64,000 nt of DNA from Hyphomicrobiales bacterium (GTDB lineage: Bacteria > Pseudomonadota > Alphaproteobacteria > Rhizobiales > Phreatobacteraceae), in assembly GCA_017304475.1 (NCBI GenBank), contig JAFKKV010000026.1, forward strand, positions 62,001 through 126,000, in the 5' to 3' direction. Of the stretch, positions 25,449-34,408 are shown one piece after another; positions within the stretch are counted from its first letter, which is position 1; the number at the start of each line of letters is the position of its first letter. Under the pieces are notes generated by a model, which was not told where the DNA came from, did no database searches, and saw only the letters and a program-made list of their open reading frames with translations. Both the position numbers and the translations under genes were made by a program.

Positions 25449-26699
25449 TCAGGCGTTCATCGGCCAGAGCGGTTCGGCCGCGGCGAAAGCCTGCGGAAAG
25501 ACGGTGACCCAATTGCCGCCGACATATTGAATGAGCAGGCCGTCGGCGTCGGGGTTCTGGCCCTGGGCGTCGAAATGGATGCGCCGCCACGGCATGATCG
25601 TCCGCTCGCCCGAAATGTCGGTGGCCGCCAAGGCGGCGCGGATGTGCTGCCCGTCGGTCGATCCGGCCCGGTCGATGGCGTCGGCGAGCACCAGCATGGC
25701 CATGAATTGCCGCGAGGTATTGTCGTTCAGGTCGCGCTTGGCGCGCTGCTTGAAGAGATCGTTGACGGCGCCGACCGCCGGCCGCCGGGCGGCGAGATCC
25801 AGCGCGAAGCTCGCCCGCGAGATCAGGCCGCCGACCTGGGCGCCGACCGCGTCATAGACCGCCTTTTCGGCGAAGCCGCCGGCTTGCGCCAGGATGTTGC
25901 GCGGCTTGTAGCCGACCTCGGCCATGGTCTTGATCAGGAGGATGGCATCGGTCGTGTAGCTCGACGGCAGCAGCACGTCGGGGTCGCCGGTCTTCAGCTG
26001 CTGGACCTCGGAGGAGAGCGAGGGCGAGGATGCCCGGTATTTGATGTCGTTGACGACGCGGTAGCCTCGCTCGGCGGCGAGCCGGCGCTGCACGTTGGAG
26101 GAATCCGTGCCCCAGATCGTGTCCTCGAAGAACAGTCCGAGGGTTTCGACCTTGACCCCCTTGGCGCGCAGGGCATCGAGGAAATCGAACATCGTGGCGG
26201 TGAACATCTCGTCATGTCCGGCCGGCCGGAACATGAATTTCAGGCCGCGCTTGTGCAGGCTCGGCGATGACGAATCGGCGATGACGAAGGGCACGCCGTA
26301 ACGCTCGGCGGTGACGCTGATGGTCGCCGAGGCCGAGGACTGGAAGGCGCCGATGATGGCGCAGACCTTCTCCTGGGTGATCAGCCGTTCGGCCTCCGAG
26401 CGGGCCTTCTGCGGGTCACCCTGGTGATCGGCGAAGACGAGGCGCAGACGCGCGCCGCCGAGCGAGGCGATGCCGGCATTGCGCGCGCCCGGCAGGTCGA
26501 GATCGAAGCGGCCGTTGACCACCTCCGCCGCGGCCTCGATCGCATGCCGCGCATCGACGCCGATCTGCGCATTGGCGCCCGACAGCGGATAGATCACGCC
26601 GATGCGCACCTCCTGCGCCGGCGCCTGGGCGCGCGCCTCCAGGCCTGCGAGCGTCATCGCTCCCCCGAGCATCATTTCGCGTCGACCGATGGCCCACAT
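25449..26699 (-). CDS. Liv-type ABC transporter substrate-binding protein, first gene of the liv operon
   Basis: 416 aa. The signal region MWAIGRREMMLGGAMTLAGLEARAQA has an RR pair and may be Tat-dependent. The mature part begins VRIGVIYPLSGANAQIGVDARHAIE, a type 1 periplasmic-binding fold, with AIIGAFQSSASATISVTAERYGVPFV in the ligand cleft. Start 26699 is supported by GGGGAGAA upstream; the frame runs on to 27782 as a shadow of the GntR gene. The promoter region is shared with the divergent regulator and holds the 17-mer at 26761. Ligand unknown; context suggests an amino acid. Confidence 0.92.
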   Translation of the reverse strand: MWAIGRREMMLGGAMTLAGLEARAQAPAQEVRIGVIYPLSGANAQIGVDARHAIEAAAEVVNGRFDLDLPGARNAGIASLGGARLRLVFADHQGDPQKARSEAERLITQEKVCAIIGAFQSSASATISVTAERYGVPFVIADSSSPSLHKRGLKFMFRPAGHDEMFTATMFDFLDALRAKGVKVETLGLFFEDTIWGTDSSNVQRRLAAERGYRVVNDIKYRASSPSLSSEVQQLKTGDPDVLLPSSYTTDAILLIKTMAEVGYKPRNILAQAGGFAEKAVYDAVGAQVGGLISRASFALDLAARRPAVGAVNDLFKQRAKRDLNDNTSRQFMAMLVLADAIDRAGSTDGQHIRAALAATDISGERTIMPWRRIHFDAQGQNPDADGLLIQYVGGNWVTVFPQAFAAAEPLWPMNA

Positions 26700-26760
26700 C
26701 TTGGTTCTCCCCGTCGTTTCGGCCGGCCAGGCACAGGCCGGCTTGGTTCTTGTTGATTTA

Positions 26761-26777
26761 ATATACGTGACATATAT
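26761..26777. promoter_or_regulatory. 17-bp operator-like element, copy 2 (liv operon / gntR divergent promoter)
   Basis: ATATACGTGACATATAT lies in the AT-rich spacer between the binding-protein gene and the FCD-regulator gene, 61 bases upstream of the former. Its ACGTGACA core is copied at 27786 with one change and at 20593 (opposite strand) with two. Confidence 0.7.
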
Positions 26778-26909
26778 TTCATTCAAGCAGTTTCTTTGGG
26801 CAGATGGATATGCGACGTCTGGAGCAACGCAAGGCCTTGTTCCGTATTTGGAATCGCGGCCTCCAGCGAGACCGGGCCGCGGCCCGGATCGGCACCTGAC
26901 GAGGATAAA

Positions 26910-27713
26910 ATGAGCAGATCGAGCAAGGCCGAAGCGGCGGGCAAGCCGGCCAAGGCCGCGAAGGAAACTCGGAGCGCCGAGGACACGCTTCGCGCCAAAC
27001 CATCCCAGACCGACGCCGCGCTCGACCTGATGCGCTCGAAGATCATCGACCTGACGCTGGAGCCGGGCAGCCGGATCGACGAGCCGCTGCTGATCAAGGA
27101 GTTCAAGCTCGGCCGCACGCCGGCCCGCGAGGCGATCAACCGGCTGGTCGCGGAGGGCCTGGTCAATATCGTGCCGAACCGCGGCGGCACCTATGTGCGC
27201 GGCCTGGATTTCCGCGAGATCGGCGAGGTCGTCGCCGCCCAGCAGCTGGCCGAATCCATTCTCGCGCAGCTTTGCCGTTTCGAGGATCCGACGCTGCTCG
27301 TGGACCTCGAAGCGATCCAGCAGCGCTATGTCCGCGAGGTCGAGCAGCGCACCTATCTCGGCATCACCTCGGTCAACGAGGAATTCCACCTGCGCATGCA
27401 CCGCTCGATCGGCAATTCCTTCTTCTTCGAATTCGCCCAGTCGACCCACCGGCATGTGCGCCGCCTGCTGGTGCTGATCTACAAGATGGAGGAGGCCGAG
27501 CAGAACGTGCTCGACGACCAGTTCGAGATGAATCTCGACGAGCACCGCCAGATCATCGAGGCGATCCGCAAGCGCGACCGCGCCCGCCTGAAGGAACTGC
27601 TGCCGGCCCATGCGCAGCAGGCCCAGCAGCGCCTGCTCCGGCTGCTCAGCGGCAAGGCCATCGGTCCCCTGTCGCTCGACCTGCGCCCGCTCGACCTGAC
27701 CGCAAGAACCTGA
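26910..27713 (+). CDS. GntR family regulator, FCD-type, likely master regulator of the island
   Basis: 267 aa. A basic, Ala/Lys-rich tail of about 30 residues precedes the winged helix-turn-helix (DLMRSKIIDLTLEPGSRIDE, LGRTPAREAINRLVAEGLV, PNRGGTYV). The C-terminal FCD helices contain TSVNEEFHLRMHRSIGNSFFF, where FCD proteins hold metal-binding Asp/His residues. Start ATG 26910 has GAGGAT upstream; the frame from 26796 would include the promoter. The three 17-mers at 20593, 26761 and 27786 flank it and its neighbours, making it the best candidate for their binding protein. Confidence 0.88.
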   Translation: MSRSSKAEAAGKPAKAAKETRSAEDTLRAKPSQTDAALDLMRSKIIDLTLEPGSRIDEPLLIKEFKLGRTPAREAINRLVAEGLVNIVPNRGGTYVRGLDFREIGEVVAAQQLAESILAQLCRFEDPTLLVDLEAIQQRYVREVEQRTYLGITSVNEEFHLRMHRSIGNSFFFEFAQSTHRHVRRLLVLIYKMEEAEQNVLDDQFEMNLDEHRQIIEAIRKRDRARLKELLPAHAQQAQQRLLRLLSGKAIGPLSLDLRPLDLTART

Positions 27714-27785
27714 CTGCAAGAACCTGACCGCGCATGCGATGGCGTCCTGGGCGGCGACAACGCCCTTGCATCGATCCTCCATTAA

Positions 27786-27802
27786 ATATACGTCACATAT
27801 AT
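27786..27802. promoter_or_regulatory. 17-bp operator-like element, copy 3 (upstream of the PLP-enzyme gene)
   Basis: ATATACGTCACATATAT, 16 of 17 identical to copy 2, is located 18 bases before the start of the PLP-enzyme gene, where it would overlap the promoter or the transcript start. It implies repression of that operon by the same regulator. Confidence 0.7.
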
Positions 27803-27820
27803 CTAACTGGAGACGCCGTC

Positions 27821-28960
27821 ATGACCGAACATGTCCGCCCGCCTGTCGCCGCCCCCGCCGTCACGGGAACGCCGTCGGAAACCCTGCCCTTGCCGCCCTT
27901 CCCGGTCGAGACGCCCTGTTTCGTCATCCTGGAAGACGCCGTGCTGCACAATCTCCGGCAGACGGCCAGGGGCGCCGGCGGGATCGGCCGGCTGATGCCG
28001 CATATCAAGACCCATCGCGCGCCCTGGCTGATCACGGCCATGCTCGCCGAGGGCGTCCGGGCCTTCAAGGCGGCGACGCCGGCCGAAGTCGAGATCGCCG
28101 CGGCGGCCGGCGCGCCGCTGGTGGTCTGGGCCTATCCGACGGTCAACCCGCTGGCGATTGCCCGGGTCGCCAGCGCCGCCCGCGCCCATCCGTCGGTGCG
28201 GATCGAGGCGCTGGTCGATTCACCCGAAGGGCTCGCGGCCTGGCGGTCCGAACTCGCGAAGACACCGGCCGCCAATCTCGGCCTGCGCCTCGATCTCGAT
28301 CCCGGGCTCGGCCGCACCGGGGTCGCCATCGCCCCGTCGGCTTATGAACTCGCATCGGCGATCCATGCCGCGGGTCTGTTCGCCGGCTGGCATGCCTATG
28401 ACGGCCACATCCAGAACCCCGACCGGCAGCAGCGCATCGACCGCGTGACCGAGCTCGGCGGACGCATCCGCGACCTCATCGCCGGCGGCCGGGAGCGCGG
28501 CCTGGCGGACGACCTCATCGCCGCCGGCAGCTATTCCTTCGACCTCTGGCCGAGCGATCTCGCCCGCTGGGTGTCGCCGGGCAGTTGGACCTATTCGAGC
28601 TCGCAGCACGATGTCGACCTGGCCGATGTCGGCTGGCAGGTCGCCGGCTATGTGCTGGCGACCGTCCTGTCGGTGCGCGACGGCACCGCGACGCTCGATG
28701 CCGGCTCCAAGGCGATCTCGCCCGACATTCCCCTCGCCGACCGGTTCCGCGGCCCCGGCCCGATCCGCCTGATGAAGGAGGAGCATGTGGTGATCGCGAC
28801 CGACAGCCTCAGCGTCGGCCAGCAGGTGCCGCTGATCCCGCGCCACGGCTGCACGGCGGCCTATCTTTATGATCGCGCCCTGGTCAGGCTGCGCGACGGA
28901 AGCTGGCAATATCGCGCCCAGCTCGGCGCCTCGCGTCAGGGTCCGGCAGCGGCGGAGTGA
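27821..28960 (+). CDS. D-threonine aldolase / D-serine dehydratase-like PLP enzyme (fold type III)
   Basis: 379 aa. Alanine-racemase-type TIM barrel with the PLP lysine Lys63 in MPHIKTHRAP, as in D-threonine aldolase and eukaryotic-type D-serine dehydratase. The C-terminal domain carries the metal-binding His342 and Cys344 in PRHGCTAAYLYD, where relatives bind zinc or manganese. These enzymes cleave or dehydrate D-3-hydroxy amino acids. Co-regulation with a RidA-like protein, which clears enamines, slightly favours a dehydratase. Start 27821 follows TGGAG. It overlaps the hydrolase region downstream. Confidence 0.9.
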   Translation: MTEHVRPPVAAPAVTGTPSETLPLPPFPVETPCFVILEDAVLHNLRQTARGAGGIGRLMPHIKTHRAPWLITAMLAEGVRAFKAATPAEVEIAAAAGAPLVVWAYPTVNPLAIARVASAARAHPSVRIEALVDSPEGLAAWRSELAKTPAANLGLRLDLDPGLGRTGVAIAPSAYELASAIHAAGLFAGWHAYDGHIQNPDRQQRIDRVTELGGRIRDLIAGGRERGLADDLIAAGSYSFDLWPSDLARWVSPGSWTYSSSQHDVDLADVGWQVAGYVLATVLSVRDGTATLDAGSKAISPDIPLADRFRGPGPIRLMKEEHVVIATDSLSVGQQVPLIPRHGCTAAYLYDRALVRLRDGSWQYRAQLGASRQGPAAAE

Positions 28961-28965
28961 ACACA

Positions 28966-29859
28966 ATGAGCCAGAACCCTCACGGCACCATCGATCTCGG
29001 CGGCAAGCCCTTCGAACACCGGATGGTGACATCGGCCGGCCTGCGGTTCCATACGGTCGAAGGCGGCAGCGGCGATCCGGTCGTGCTGATCGCCGGCTTT
29101 CCGCAGAGCTGGTACGCGTGGCGACGCGTCATGCCGCTCCTCGCCGAGCGGCACAAGGTGATCGCCATCGACCTGCCGGGCCAGGGCGATTCCGACAAGC
29201 CGGTCGACGGCTATGACACGCGCACCACGGGCGAACGCATCTATGCGCTGCTGCAGACGCTCGGCCATGACAGCTATTTCATCGGCGCCCACGATATCGG
29301 CGCCTGGGTCGCCTATCCCTATATCGCGCGATATGCCGACGAGGTGCGCCGCCTCGTCCTGCTCGACGCCAATATCCCCGGCGTGACGCTGCGCCCGACC
29401 GTCGAGGTCGGACCGGACAACTGGAAGAGCTGGCACTTCTTTTTCCATCCGGTGCCCGACCTGCCGGAAGCCCTGATCACCGGCCGCGAACGGCTCTATA
29501 TCGAGTGGTTCTTCCAGCGGAAGACCGCCAATCCCGCCGCGACCTTCTCGCCCGCCGATCTCGACGAATATGAGCGGGTCTATCGCATGGCCGGCAACCT
29601 GCGCGGCGCACTCGCCTATTACCGCGCGGTGTTCGAGGATATCGAGCAGAACAAGCATCTCGCCACGATCCGGCTCAAGACGCCGATCCTGGCGCTGGGC
29701 GGTGACGTCGGCATGTCGCCTGGTATCTACGAGGCCATGAAGCCGCTCGGCGAGAATGTGCAGGGCGGCATCGTCGCCGATTGCGGCCACTACATGCCGG
29801 AGGAGCAGCCGGCAGTCATCGCCGAGCACATGCTGCGCTTCTTCGGCGAGGACAGGTAA
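28966..29859 (+). CDS. Alpha/beta hydrolase, epoxide hydrolase/haloacetate dehalogenase-like
   Basis: About 297 aa. The oxyanion region is LIAGFPQSWYAWRRV, the nucleophile position is Asp110 in GAHDIGAW (an aspartate, as in epoxide hydrolases and dehalogenases, not Ser), and the base is His in CGHYMPEEQP. A cap domain lies at about residues 130-225. ATG 28966 is preferred; a GTG at 28957 would overlap the PLP-enzyme stop. It belongs to the same operon, so its substrate may come from the same pathway, but no direct link is visible. Confidence 0.85.
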   Translation: MSQNPHGTIDLGGKPFEHRMVTSAGLRFHTVEGGSGDPVVLIAGFPQSWYAWRRVMPLLAERHKVIAIDLPGQGDSDKPVDGYDTRTTGERIYALLQTLGHDSYFIGAHDIGAWVAYPYIARYADEVRRLVLLDANIPGVTLRPTVEVGPDNWKSWHFFFHPVPDLPEALITGRERLYIEWFFQRKTANPAATFSPADLDEYERVYRMAGNLRGALAYYRAVFEDIEQNKHLATIRLKTPILALGGDVGMSPGIYEAMKPLGENVQGGIVADCGHYMPEEQPAVIAEHMLRFFGEDR

Positions 29860-30008
29860 GGCCGCCACGCCGCGCGGCACGGCGGCCTCATCGCAAGGGA
29901 GAAAGCCGGCGGGAAAAATTCGGCGGGCCGTCGAACCTTTTCGCGGCCCGCACCGACCCATGGAGGACCGGGGCGCTGGAGCCCTTCAGACCCTGCTGGG
30001 AGATCACC

Positions 30009-30275
30009 ATGACCCGCTTCAAGACCCTCGCTCTCGCCGCCCTCGCCGTCTCCGCCCTGACCTTCGCCTCCGCCCCCCAGGCCGAAGCTCGCGGCCGCGG
30101 CATCGGTTTCGGCCTCGGTGCTCTCGCCACCGGCGTCGTGGTCGGTGGCGCCGCCCTCGCCATCGCCAATTCCAACGCCTATGCCGCGCCAGCCTATGGC
30201 GACTGCTACCTCACCCGCCAGTGGGTCGACACGCCCTACGGCCCGGTGCGCCGCACGGTCCGCGTCTGCGACTGA
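30009..30275 (+). CDS. Small secreted protein of unknown function
   Basis: 88 aa. A clear signal peptide (MTRFKTLALAALAVSALTFA, cleavage near PQAEA) precedes a short Gly/Ala-rich hydrophobic stretch and a C-terminal segment CYLTRQWVDTPYGPVRRTVR with two Cys residues (one at each end) that could form a disulfide. Similar short proteins are common in alphaproteobacteria, but I know no function. The upstream frame is a shadow. A hairpin terminator follows at 30311, so it is a single-gene transcript. Confidence 0.75.
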   Translation: MTRFKTLALAALAVSALTFASAPQAEARGRGIGFGLGALATGVVVGGAALAIANSNAYAAPAYGDCYLTRQWVDTPYGPVRRTVRVCD

Positions 30276-30310
30276 TCGCAAACCGCCTCCAACCTCTCCT
30301 GATATGCCTC

Positions 30311-30345
30311 GAACCCTGGCTCCGGCCGGGGTTCTTGGCTTTCTC
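30311..30345 (+). terminator. Hairpin terminator after the small secreted protein gene
   Basis: A 10-bp stem with one T-G wobble, GAACCCTGGC / GCCGGGGTTC, closes a TCCG tetraloop of the stable UNCG class. TTGGCTTTCTCTCC follows. It lies 36 bases after the stop codon and also faces the convergent tex gene. Confidence 0.6.
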
Positions 30346-30404
30346 TCCACGGCAGTCCGCCGGCCCGCGGCGACACGGGTCGCCGCCCGTTCGTCCCCAA
30401 CCGC

Positions 30405-32696
30405 CTATCGCTTGCGCATGGCCTCCGCCAAAGCCGCGCCGAAGGCACCGCCGCCGTCCTGGCGGGACGGCGCCGGCGGGCGTCTCTGGCCGCCGGAAGG
30501 CGCCTTCGGGTCGGACCGCCGGACCGGCGCCTCGCCGCCGTCCTTGCGCATGGTCAGCGAAATGCGCTTGCGCGGCACGTCGACCTCAAGGACCCGCACC
30601 CGGACCACGTCGCCCGCCTTGACCACGTCGGACGGATCTTTGACGAAACGGTCGGCGATCTGGGAGACGTGGACCAGGCCATCCTGGTGCACGCCGACAT
30701 CGACGAAGGCGCCGAAGGCCGCGACATTGGTCACCGTGCCCTCCAGCATCATGCCCGGCCTCAGGTCGCTGATTTCGTTGACGCCGTCGGCGAAGGTCGC
30801 GGTCTTGAAGCCCGGCCGCGGATCGCGCCCCGGCTTTTCGAGTTCCGCGATGATGTCTTTCACCGTCGGCAGGCCGAAGGCCTCGTCGACGAATTTCCGT
30901 GGGTCGAGCGCCTTCAGCGCCACCTTGTCGCCGATCAGGGAGCGCACGTCCCGGCCACAGGCCGCAACGATGCGGCGGACGACCGGATAGGCCTCCGGAT
31001 GGACCGCCGAGGCATCCAGCGGTTCCGTACCGGCAGGCACCCTGAGGAAGCCGGCGCAGAGCTGGAAGGTCTTCTCGCCGAGGCGCGGCACCTTCATGAT
31101 TTGCTTGCGCGAGGCAAAGGGGCCGTTGGCGTCGCGGTGGGCGACGATGGCCTCCGCGATATGGGCGCCAAGGCCCGACACGCGGGCGAGCAGCGAGGCC
31201 GAGGCGGTGTTCAGGTCGACGCCGACCGCGTTCACCGCATCCTCGACCACGGCATCGAGCGACTTGGCCAGGCGATACTGGTCGACATCGTGCTGGTACT
31301 GGCCAACGCCGATCGACTTCGGGTCGATCTTCACGAGTTCGGCCAGCGGATCCTGGAGCCGCCGGGCGATCGACACCGCGCCGCGCAGCGACACGTCGAC
31401 ATCGGGCATCTCGGCGGAGGCAACCGCCGAGGCCGAATAGATCGAGGCGCCGGCTTCGCTGACGACGACCTTGATCGGCCGCGGCTCCGGCATGATGCCG
31501 ATGACGTCGGCGGCCAGCTTGTCGGTCTCCCGGCTCGCCGTGCCATTGCCGATGGCGACGAGCTGGACGCCATGCTTGGCGATCAGGGCGCGCAGGGTGT
31601 GGATCGCGCCGTGAACGTCGTTGCGCGGCTGGAACGGGTAGACGGTGACGGTCTCGAGCAGGCGGCCGGTCGCGTCGACCACCGCGACCTTGACGCCGGT
31701 GCGGATGCCGGGATCCAGGCCCATGGTCGCCCGGGCGCCCGCGGGCGCCGCCAGCAGGAGATCCTTGAGATTGCGCGCGAAGACCCGGATGGCCTCCTCT
31801 TCGGCGCGCTCGCGCGCGTCGTTCATCAGTTCGCCGCTGAGCTGGGACGACAGCTTGACGCGCCAGGCCCAGCGGGCGGCGGCGGCGAGGAAGTCCGCCG
31901 CCTTGCCGCCTGCCACGACCCCGTTGGTTGCCGCGACGATCGCCTCGGACGGCTTCACCGGCGCGGGATCGTCGGCATCGACATCCAGGTCGACGGTGAC
32001 GATCCCCTCGTTGCGTGCCCTCAGCATGGCCAGGACGCGATGGCTCGGCGCCTTGGACCAGGCCTCGGCATGGTCGAAATAGTCGGAAAACTTCGCGCCT
32101 TCCGCTTCCTTGCCGGCGACGACCTTGGCCCGCAGCACGCCGACTTTGCGCATGTGCTCGCGCAGCCGGCCGACGGTGACGGCATTTTCGGCGAAGCCCT
32201 CGGCGATGATGTCGCGGGCCCCGTCCAGCGCCGCCTTCACGTCGAGAACCTTCTCGCCGATATAGGTCGCCGCGATCACGGCCGGGTCGACCTCCCGGTC
32301 GGCCAGGATGCGTTCTGCAAGCGGCCCGAGGCCGTTCTCGCGGGCAATTTCCGCCCGCGTGCGACGCTTCGGCCGGAACGGCAGATAGAGGTCCTCGAGT
32401 TCGGCTTTCGTCGTCACGCCGAGGAATTTCGTCTCCAGGTCGGCGGTGAGCTTGCCCTGCTCGGAGACCGACTTGATCACGGCCTCGCGGCGCGCCTCGA
32501 GGTCGCGCAGATAGGTCAGCCGCTCGTCGAGCGTGCGCAGCTGGATGTCGTCGAGGCCGCCGGTCACTTCCTTGCGGTAGCGCGCGATGAACGGGACCGT
32601 CGCGCCGTCGTCGAGCAGCGCGATCGTGGCCGTCACCTGCTCGGCACGGCAGGCGATCTCGGCGGCAATGATGGCGGGGATGGCGTGGCGCGACAT
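30405..32696 (-). CDS. tex: Tex-type transcription accessory / RNA-binding protein
   Basis: 763 aa, the normal Tex length. Domains in order: helical N-terminal region, YqgF-like RNase H fold around residues 320-450 (TMGLDPGIRTGVKVAVVD), helix-hairpin-helix part (GVDLNTASASLLARVSGLG), and an S1 RNA-binding domain near 640-710 (GTVTNVAAFGAFVDVGVHQDGLVH). It binds nucleic acids and associates with transcription in the cytoplasm. Start supported by AGGAGAATCGT. The C-terminal 40 residues are a basic, disordered tail. The most conserved housekeeping gene in the window. Confidence 0.97.
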   Translation of the reverse strand: MSRHAIPAIIAAEIACRAEQVTATIALLDDGATVPFIARYRKEVTGGLDDIQLRTLDERLTYLRDLEARREAVIKSVSEQGKLTADLETKFLGVTTKAELEDLYLPFRPKRRTRAEIARENGLGPLAERILADREVDPAVIAATYIGEKVLDVKAALDGARDIIAEGFAENAVTVGRLREHMRKVGVLRAKVVAGKEAEGAKFSDYFDHAEAWSKAPSHRVLAMLRARNEGIVTVDLDVDADDPAPVKPSEAIVAATNGVVAGGKAADFLAAAARWAWRVKLSSQLSGELMNDARERAEEEAIRVFARNLKDLLLAAPAGARATMGLDPGIRTGVKVAVVDATGRLLETVTVYPFQPRNDVHGAIHTLRALIAKHGVQLVAIGNGTASRETDKLAADVIGIMPEPRPIKVVVSEAGASIYSASAVASAEMPDVDVSLRGAVSIARRLQDPLAELVKIDPKSIGVGQYQHDVDQYRLAKSLDAVVEDAVNAVGVDLNTASASLLARVSGLGAHIAEAIVAHRDANGPFASRKQIMKVPRLGEKTFQLCAGFLRVPAGTEPLDASAVHPEAYPVVRRIVAACGRDVRSLIGDKVALKALDPRKFVDEAFGLPTVKDIIAELEKPGRDPRPGFKTATFADGVNEISDLRPGMMLEGTVTNVAAFGAFVDVGVHQDGLVHVSQIADRFVKDPSDVVKAGDVVRVRVLEVDVPRKRISLTMRKDGGEAPVRRSDPKAPSGGQRRPPAPSRQDGGGAFGAALAEAMRKR

Positions 32697-32897
32697 ACGA
32701 TTCTCCTAGGCTTCGCCCCCCGGTGATGCCATGCCCCGCAGCGATCAGCCAACTCCACGATTGTGGGTAACTGGCGGCCGGCCGGCCGGCGCGGCCACCA
32801 AAGCCGGCCCGTCGACGATATGCGGCATGGCCGAAACCTCGGACGGCAGCCTGGGAAAACCTTCGCGCGGGCGCCGCGGCAGGCCCCCGCGGAGACG

Positions 32898-33914
32898 TCA
32901 ATCCTGCTCCGGCGGGATCAGGTTCTGCGGGCGCCGCGCCACGAGCGCTGCCCGCATGGTCTCGGCCGATTTCCGCTTGATGTCCTCGGTCGCCTCGGGC
33001 GAGGCGAAGGCGCTGTGCGGCGTGATGACGAGGCGGCCTTCGACCCAGGCCTCGCGCGCGCGATAGGCCCGGATGAGCTCCGGAACGGGTTCGACCGGCG
33101 GCTCCACCGGCACCACGTCCAGCCCGGCGCCGGCGAGATGGCCGGATCGCAGGGCGGCCGCGAGCGCATCCAGATCGACGACCGGGCCCCGCGCGGTATT
33201 GATCACAATCGCGCCCTGCGGCAACAGAGCGAGTTCGGCGGCGCCGATCAGACCGCGCGTCTCGCGGGTCAAAGGCAGGTGGATCGACAGCACGTCGCTC
33301 CGGCCGAGCAGGTCGGCAAGCGTCGCGGCCCGCGCCAGGCCGAGCGCCAGTTCCGTTCCGTTCGGCAGGTGGGGGTCGTGGAAAACGACACGGCAGCCGA
33401 AAGCCTTGAAGCGCAGGGCAGCCGCGGTGCCGATACGTCCGAGCCCGACGATGCCGACGGTCAGCGCCGAAAGGCGCCGCACCAAGGGATCCTCGATCGG
33501 CGTCCACGGCGCGGCAGGGGCGCGCCGCTGCGCCTCGTGATGCAGCAGCACGCCCCGCCGCAACATCAAGGCCAAAGCCAGGGCGTGGTCGGCAACCTCG
33601 GTCGTGCCGTAATCCGGGCAGTTGCAGACCAGGATGCCGCGCCTGGCGGCTTCCACCCTGTCGATCCGGTCATAACCGACGCCCATGCGGACGATCGCCT
33701 TCAGGCGCGGGAAACGCGCGAGCTCTTCGGCCGGCAGGAAATGGCGGAACAGCATCAGGCCGTCGACGCGGGCGCAGTCGGCCGGATCGAGATCGCCGAG
33801 CCGGGCGACGTCGCGCCTGACGATCTCGACATCGGCGCCGAACACCGCCTGCTCCAGCGCCTCGTCGGTAAAGGTCGCCTCGGGATAGAGGACGACCGGC
33901 CTGCTCGCGTCCAT
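32898..33914 (-). CDS. D-isomer-specific 2-hydroxyacid dehydrogenase
   Basis: 338 aa. NAD-binding GLGRIGTAAALRF near the middle, catalytic Arg in NTARGPVVDLDAL and the His in ITPHSAFASPEA are all present, with a split catalytic/NAD domain layout. It interconverts 2-oxo and D-2-hydroxy acids, and the CtBP/phosphoglycerate-dehydrogenase-like type is common in sugar-acid operons. I chose ATG 33914; a GTG at 33932 overlapping the VOC stop is possible. It ends the six-gene minus-strand carbohydrate operon. Confidence 0.88.
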   Translation of the reverse strand: MDASRPVVLYPEATFTDEALEQAVFGADVEIVRRDVARLGDLDPADCARVDGLMLFRHFLPAEELARFPRLKAIVRMGVGYDRIDRVEAARRGILVCNCPDYGTTEVADHALALALMLRRGVLLHHEAQRRAPAAPWTPIEDPLVRRLSALTVGIVGLGRIGTAAALRFKAFGCRVVFHDPHLPNGTELALGLARAATLADLLGRSDVLSIHLPLTRETRGLIGAAELALLPQGAIVINTARGPVVDLDALAAALRSGHLAGAGLDVVPVEPPVEPVPELIRAYRAREAWVEGRLVITPHSAFASPEATEDIKRKSAETMRAALVARRPQNLIPPEQD

Positions 33915-33928
33915 GCCCAAGATCCCGC

Positions 33929-34375
33929 TCACTTCGCTTCGAGAAGCTCGATCAGGACGCCATAGGGATCGCGCATATAGAGCCCGCGAATGCCCGCCGC
34001 CGGTCCTTCGGTGATGGTGGTGATGCGCCCGGCCGATCCGCCGCCACCCGCCAGGATCCTGTCATGGGCGGCCTGGAGATCGGGCACCTTCAGGCAGACA
34101 TGCCCGGCGGCGACCTGATTGGCCTTCGGCGCCTCGGCCGGACCGCTGGACGCCGCGAATTCGATGAATTCGAGATGCGCGCCATGGCCGAAGAGATGCG
34201 CGATCCTGAGCCTGGCACCCGGGATGCCGGTGAAGGACGAGACCCAGTCCCCGTCCCGCTCGACGCTCGGATTAGGCTTGAAGCCCATCACCTCCGACCA
34301 GAAGCGCACGGACCCTTCCAGCGACGGCGTGATGAAGCCGGTATGATCGAAAACGACGCCATTCTGCATGGTCAT
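33929..34375 (-). CDS. VOC (glyoxalase/bleomycin-resistance) family protein
   Basis: 148 aa. Two beta-alpha-beta-beta-beta modules: DHTGFITPSLEGSVRFWSEVMGF with first metal His, HLEFIEFA, HVCLKVPDLQAAHDRILAGG and YMRDPYGVLIELLE with the closing Glu. These are metal-dependent isomerases, dioxygenases or epimerases, so it may act on a sugar-derived oxo acid. An internal ATG at 34369 has better ribosome spacing. Shares an operon with the TIM-barrel/Tm-1-like pair. Confidence 0.85.
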   Translation of the reverse strand: MTMQNGVVFDHTGFITPSLEGSVRFWSEVMGFKPNPSVERDGDWVSSFTGIPGARLRIAHLFGHGAHLEFIEFAASSGPAEAPKANQVAAGHVCLKVPDLQAAHDRILAGGGGSAGRITTITEGPAAGIRGLYMRDPYGVLIELLEAK

Positions 34376-34408
34376 TGATCCTTTCTGCGATGCTGGTGGC
34401 CGGCGCGC

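Noticed and set aside
30669..32726. 685-codon plus-strand frame opposite tex
   Set aside because: Asp/His/Arg-rich antisense translation with no domain match.
30586..33507. 973-codon minus-strand frame across tex
   Set aside because: Shadow of tex in another frame: Arg/Gly/Pro-rich translation without domains, while the tex frame shows YqgF, HhH and S1 features.
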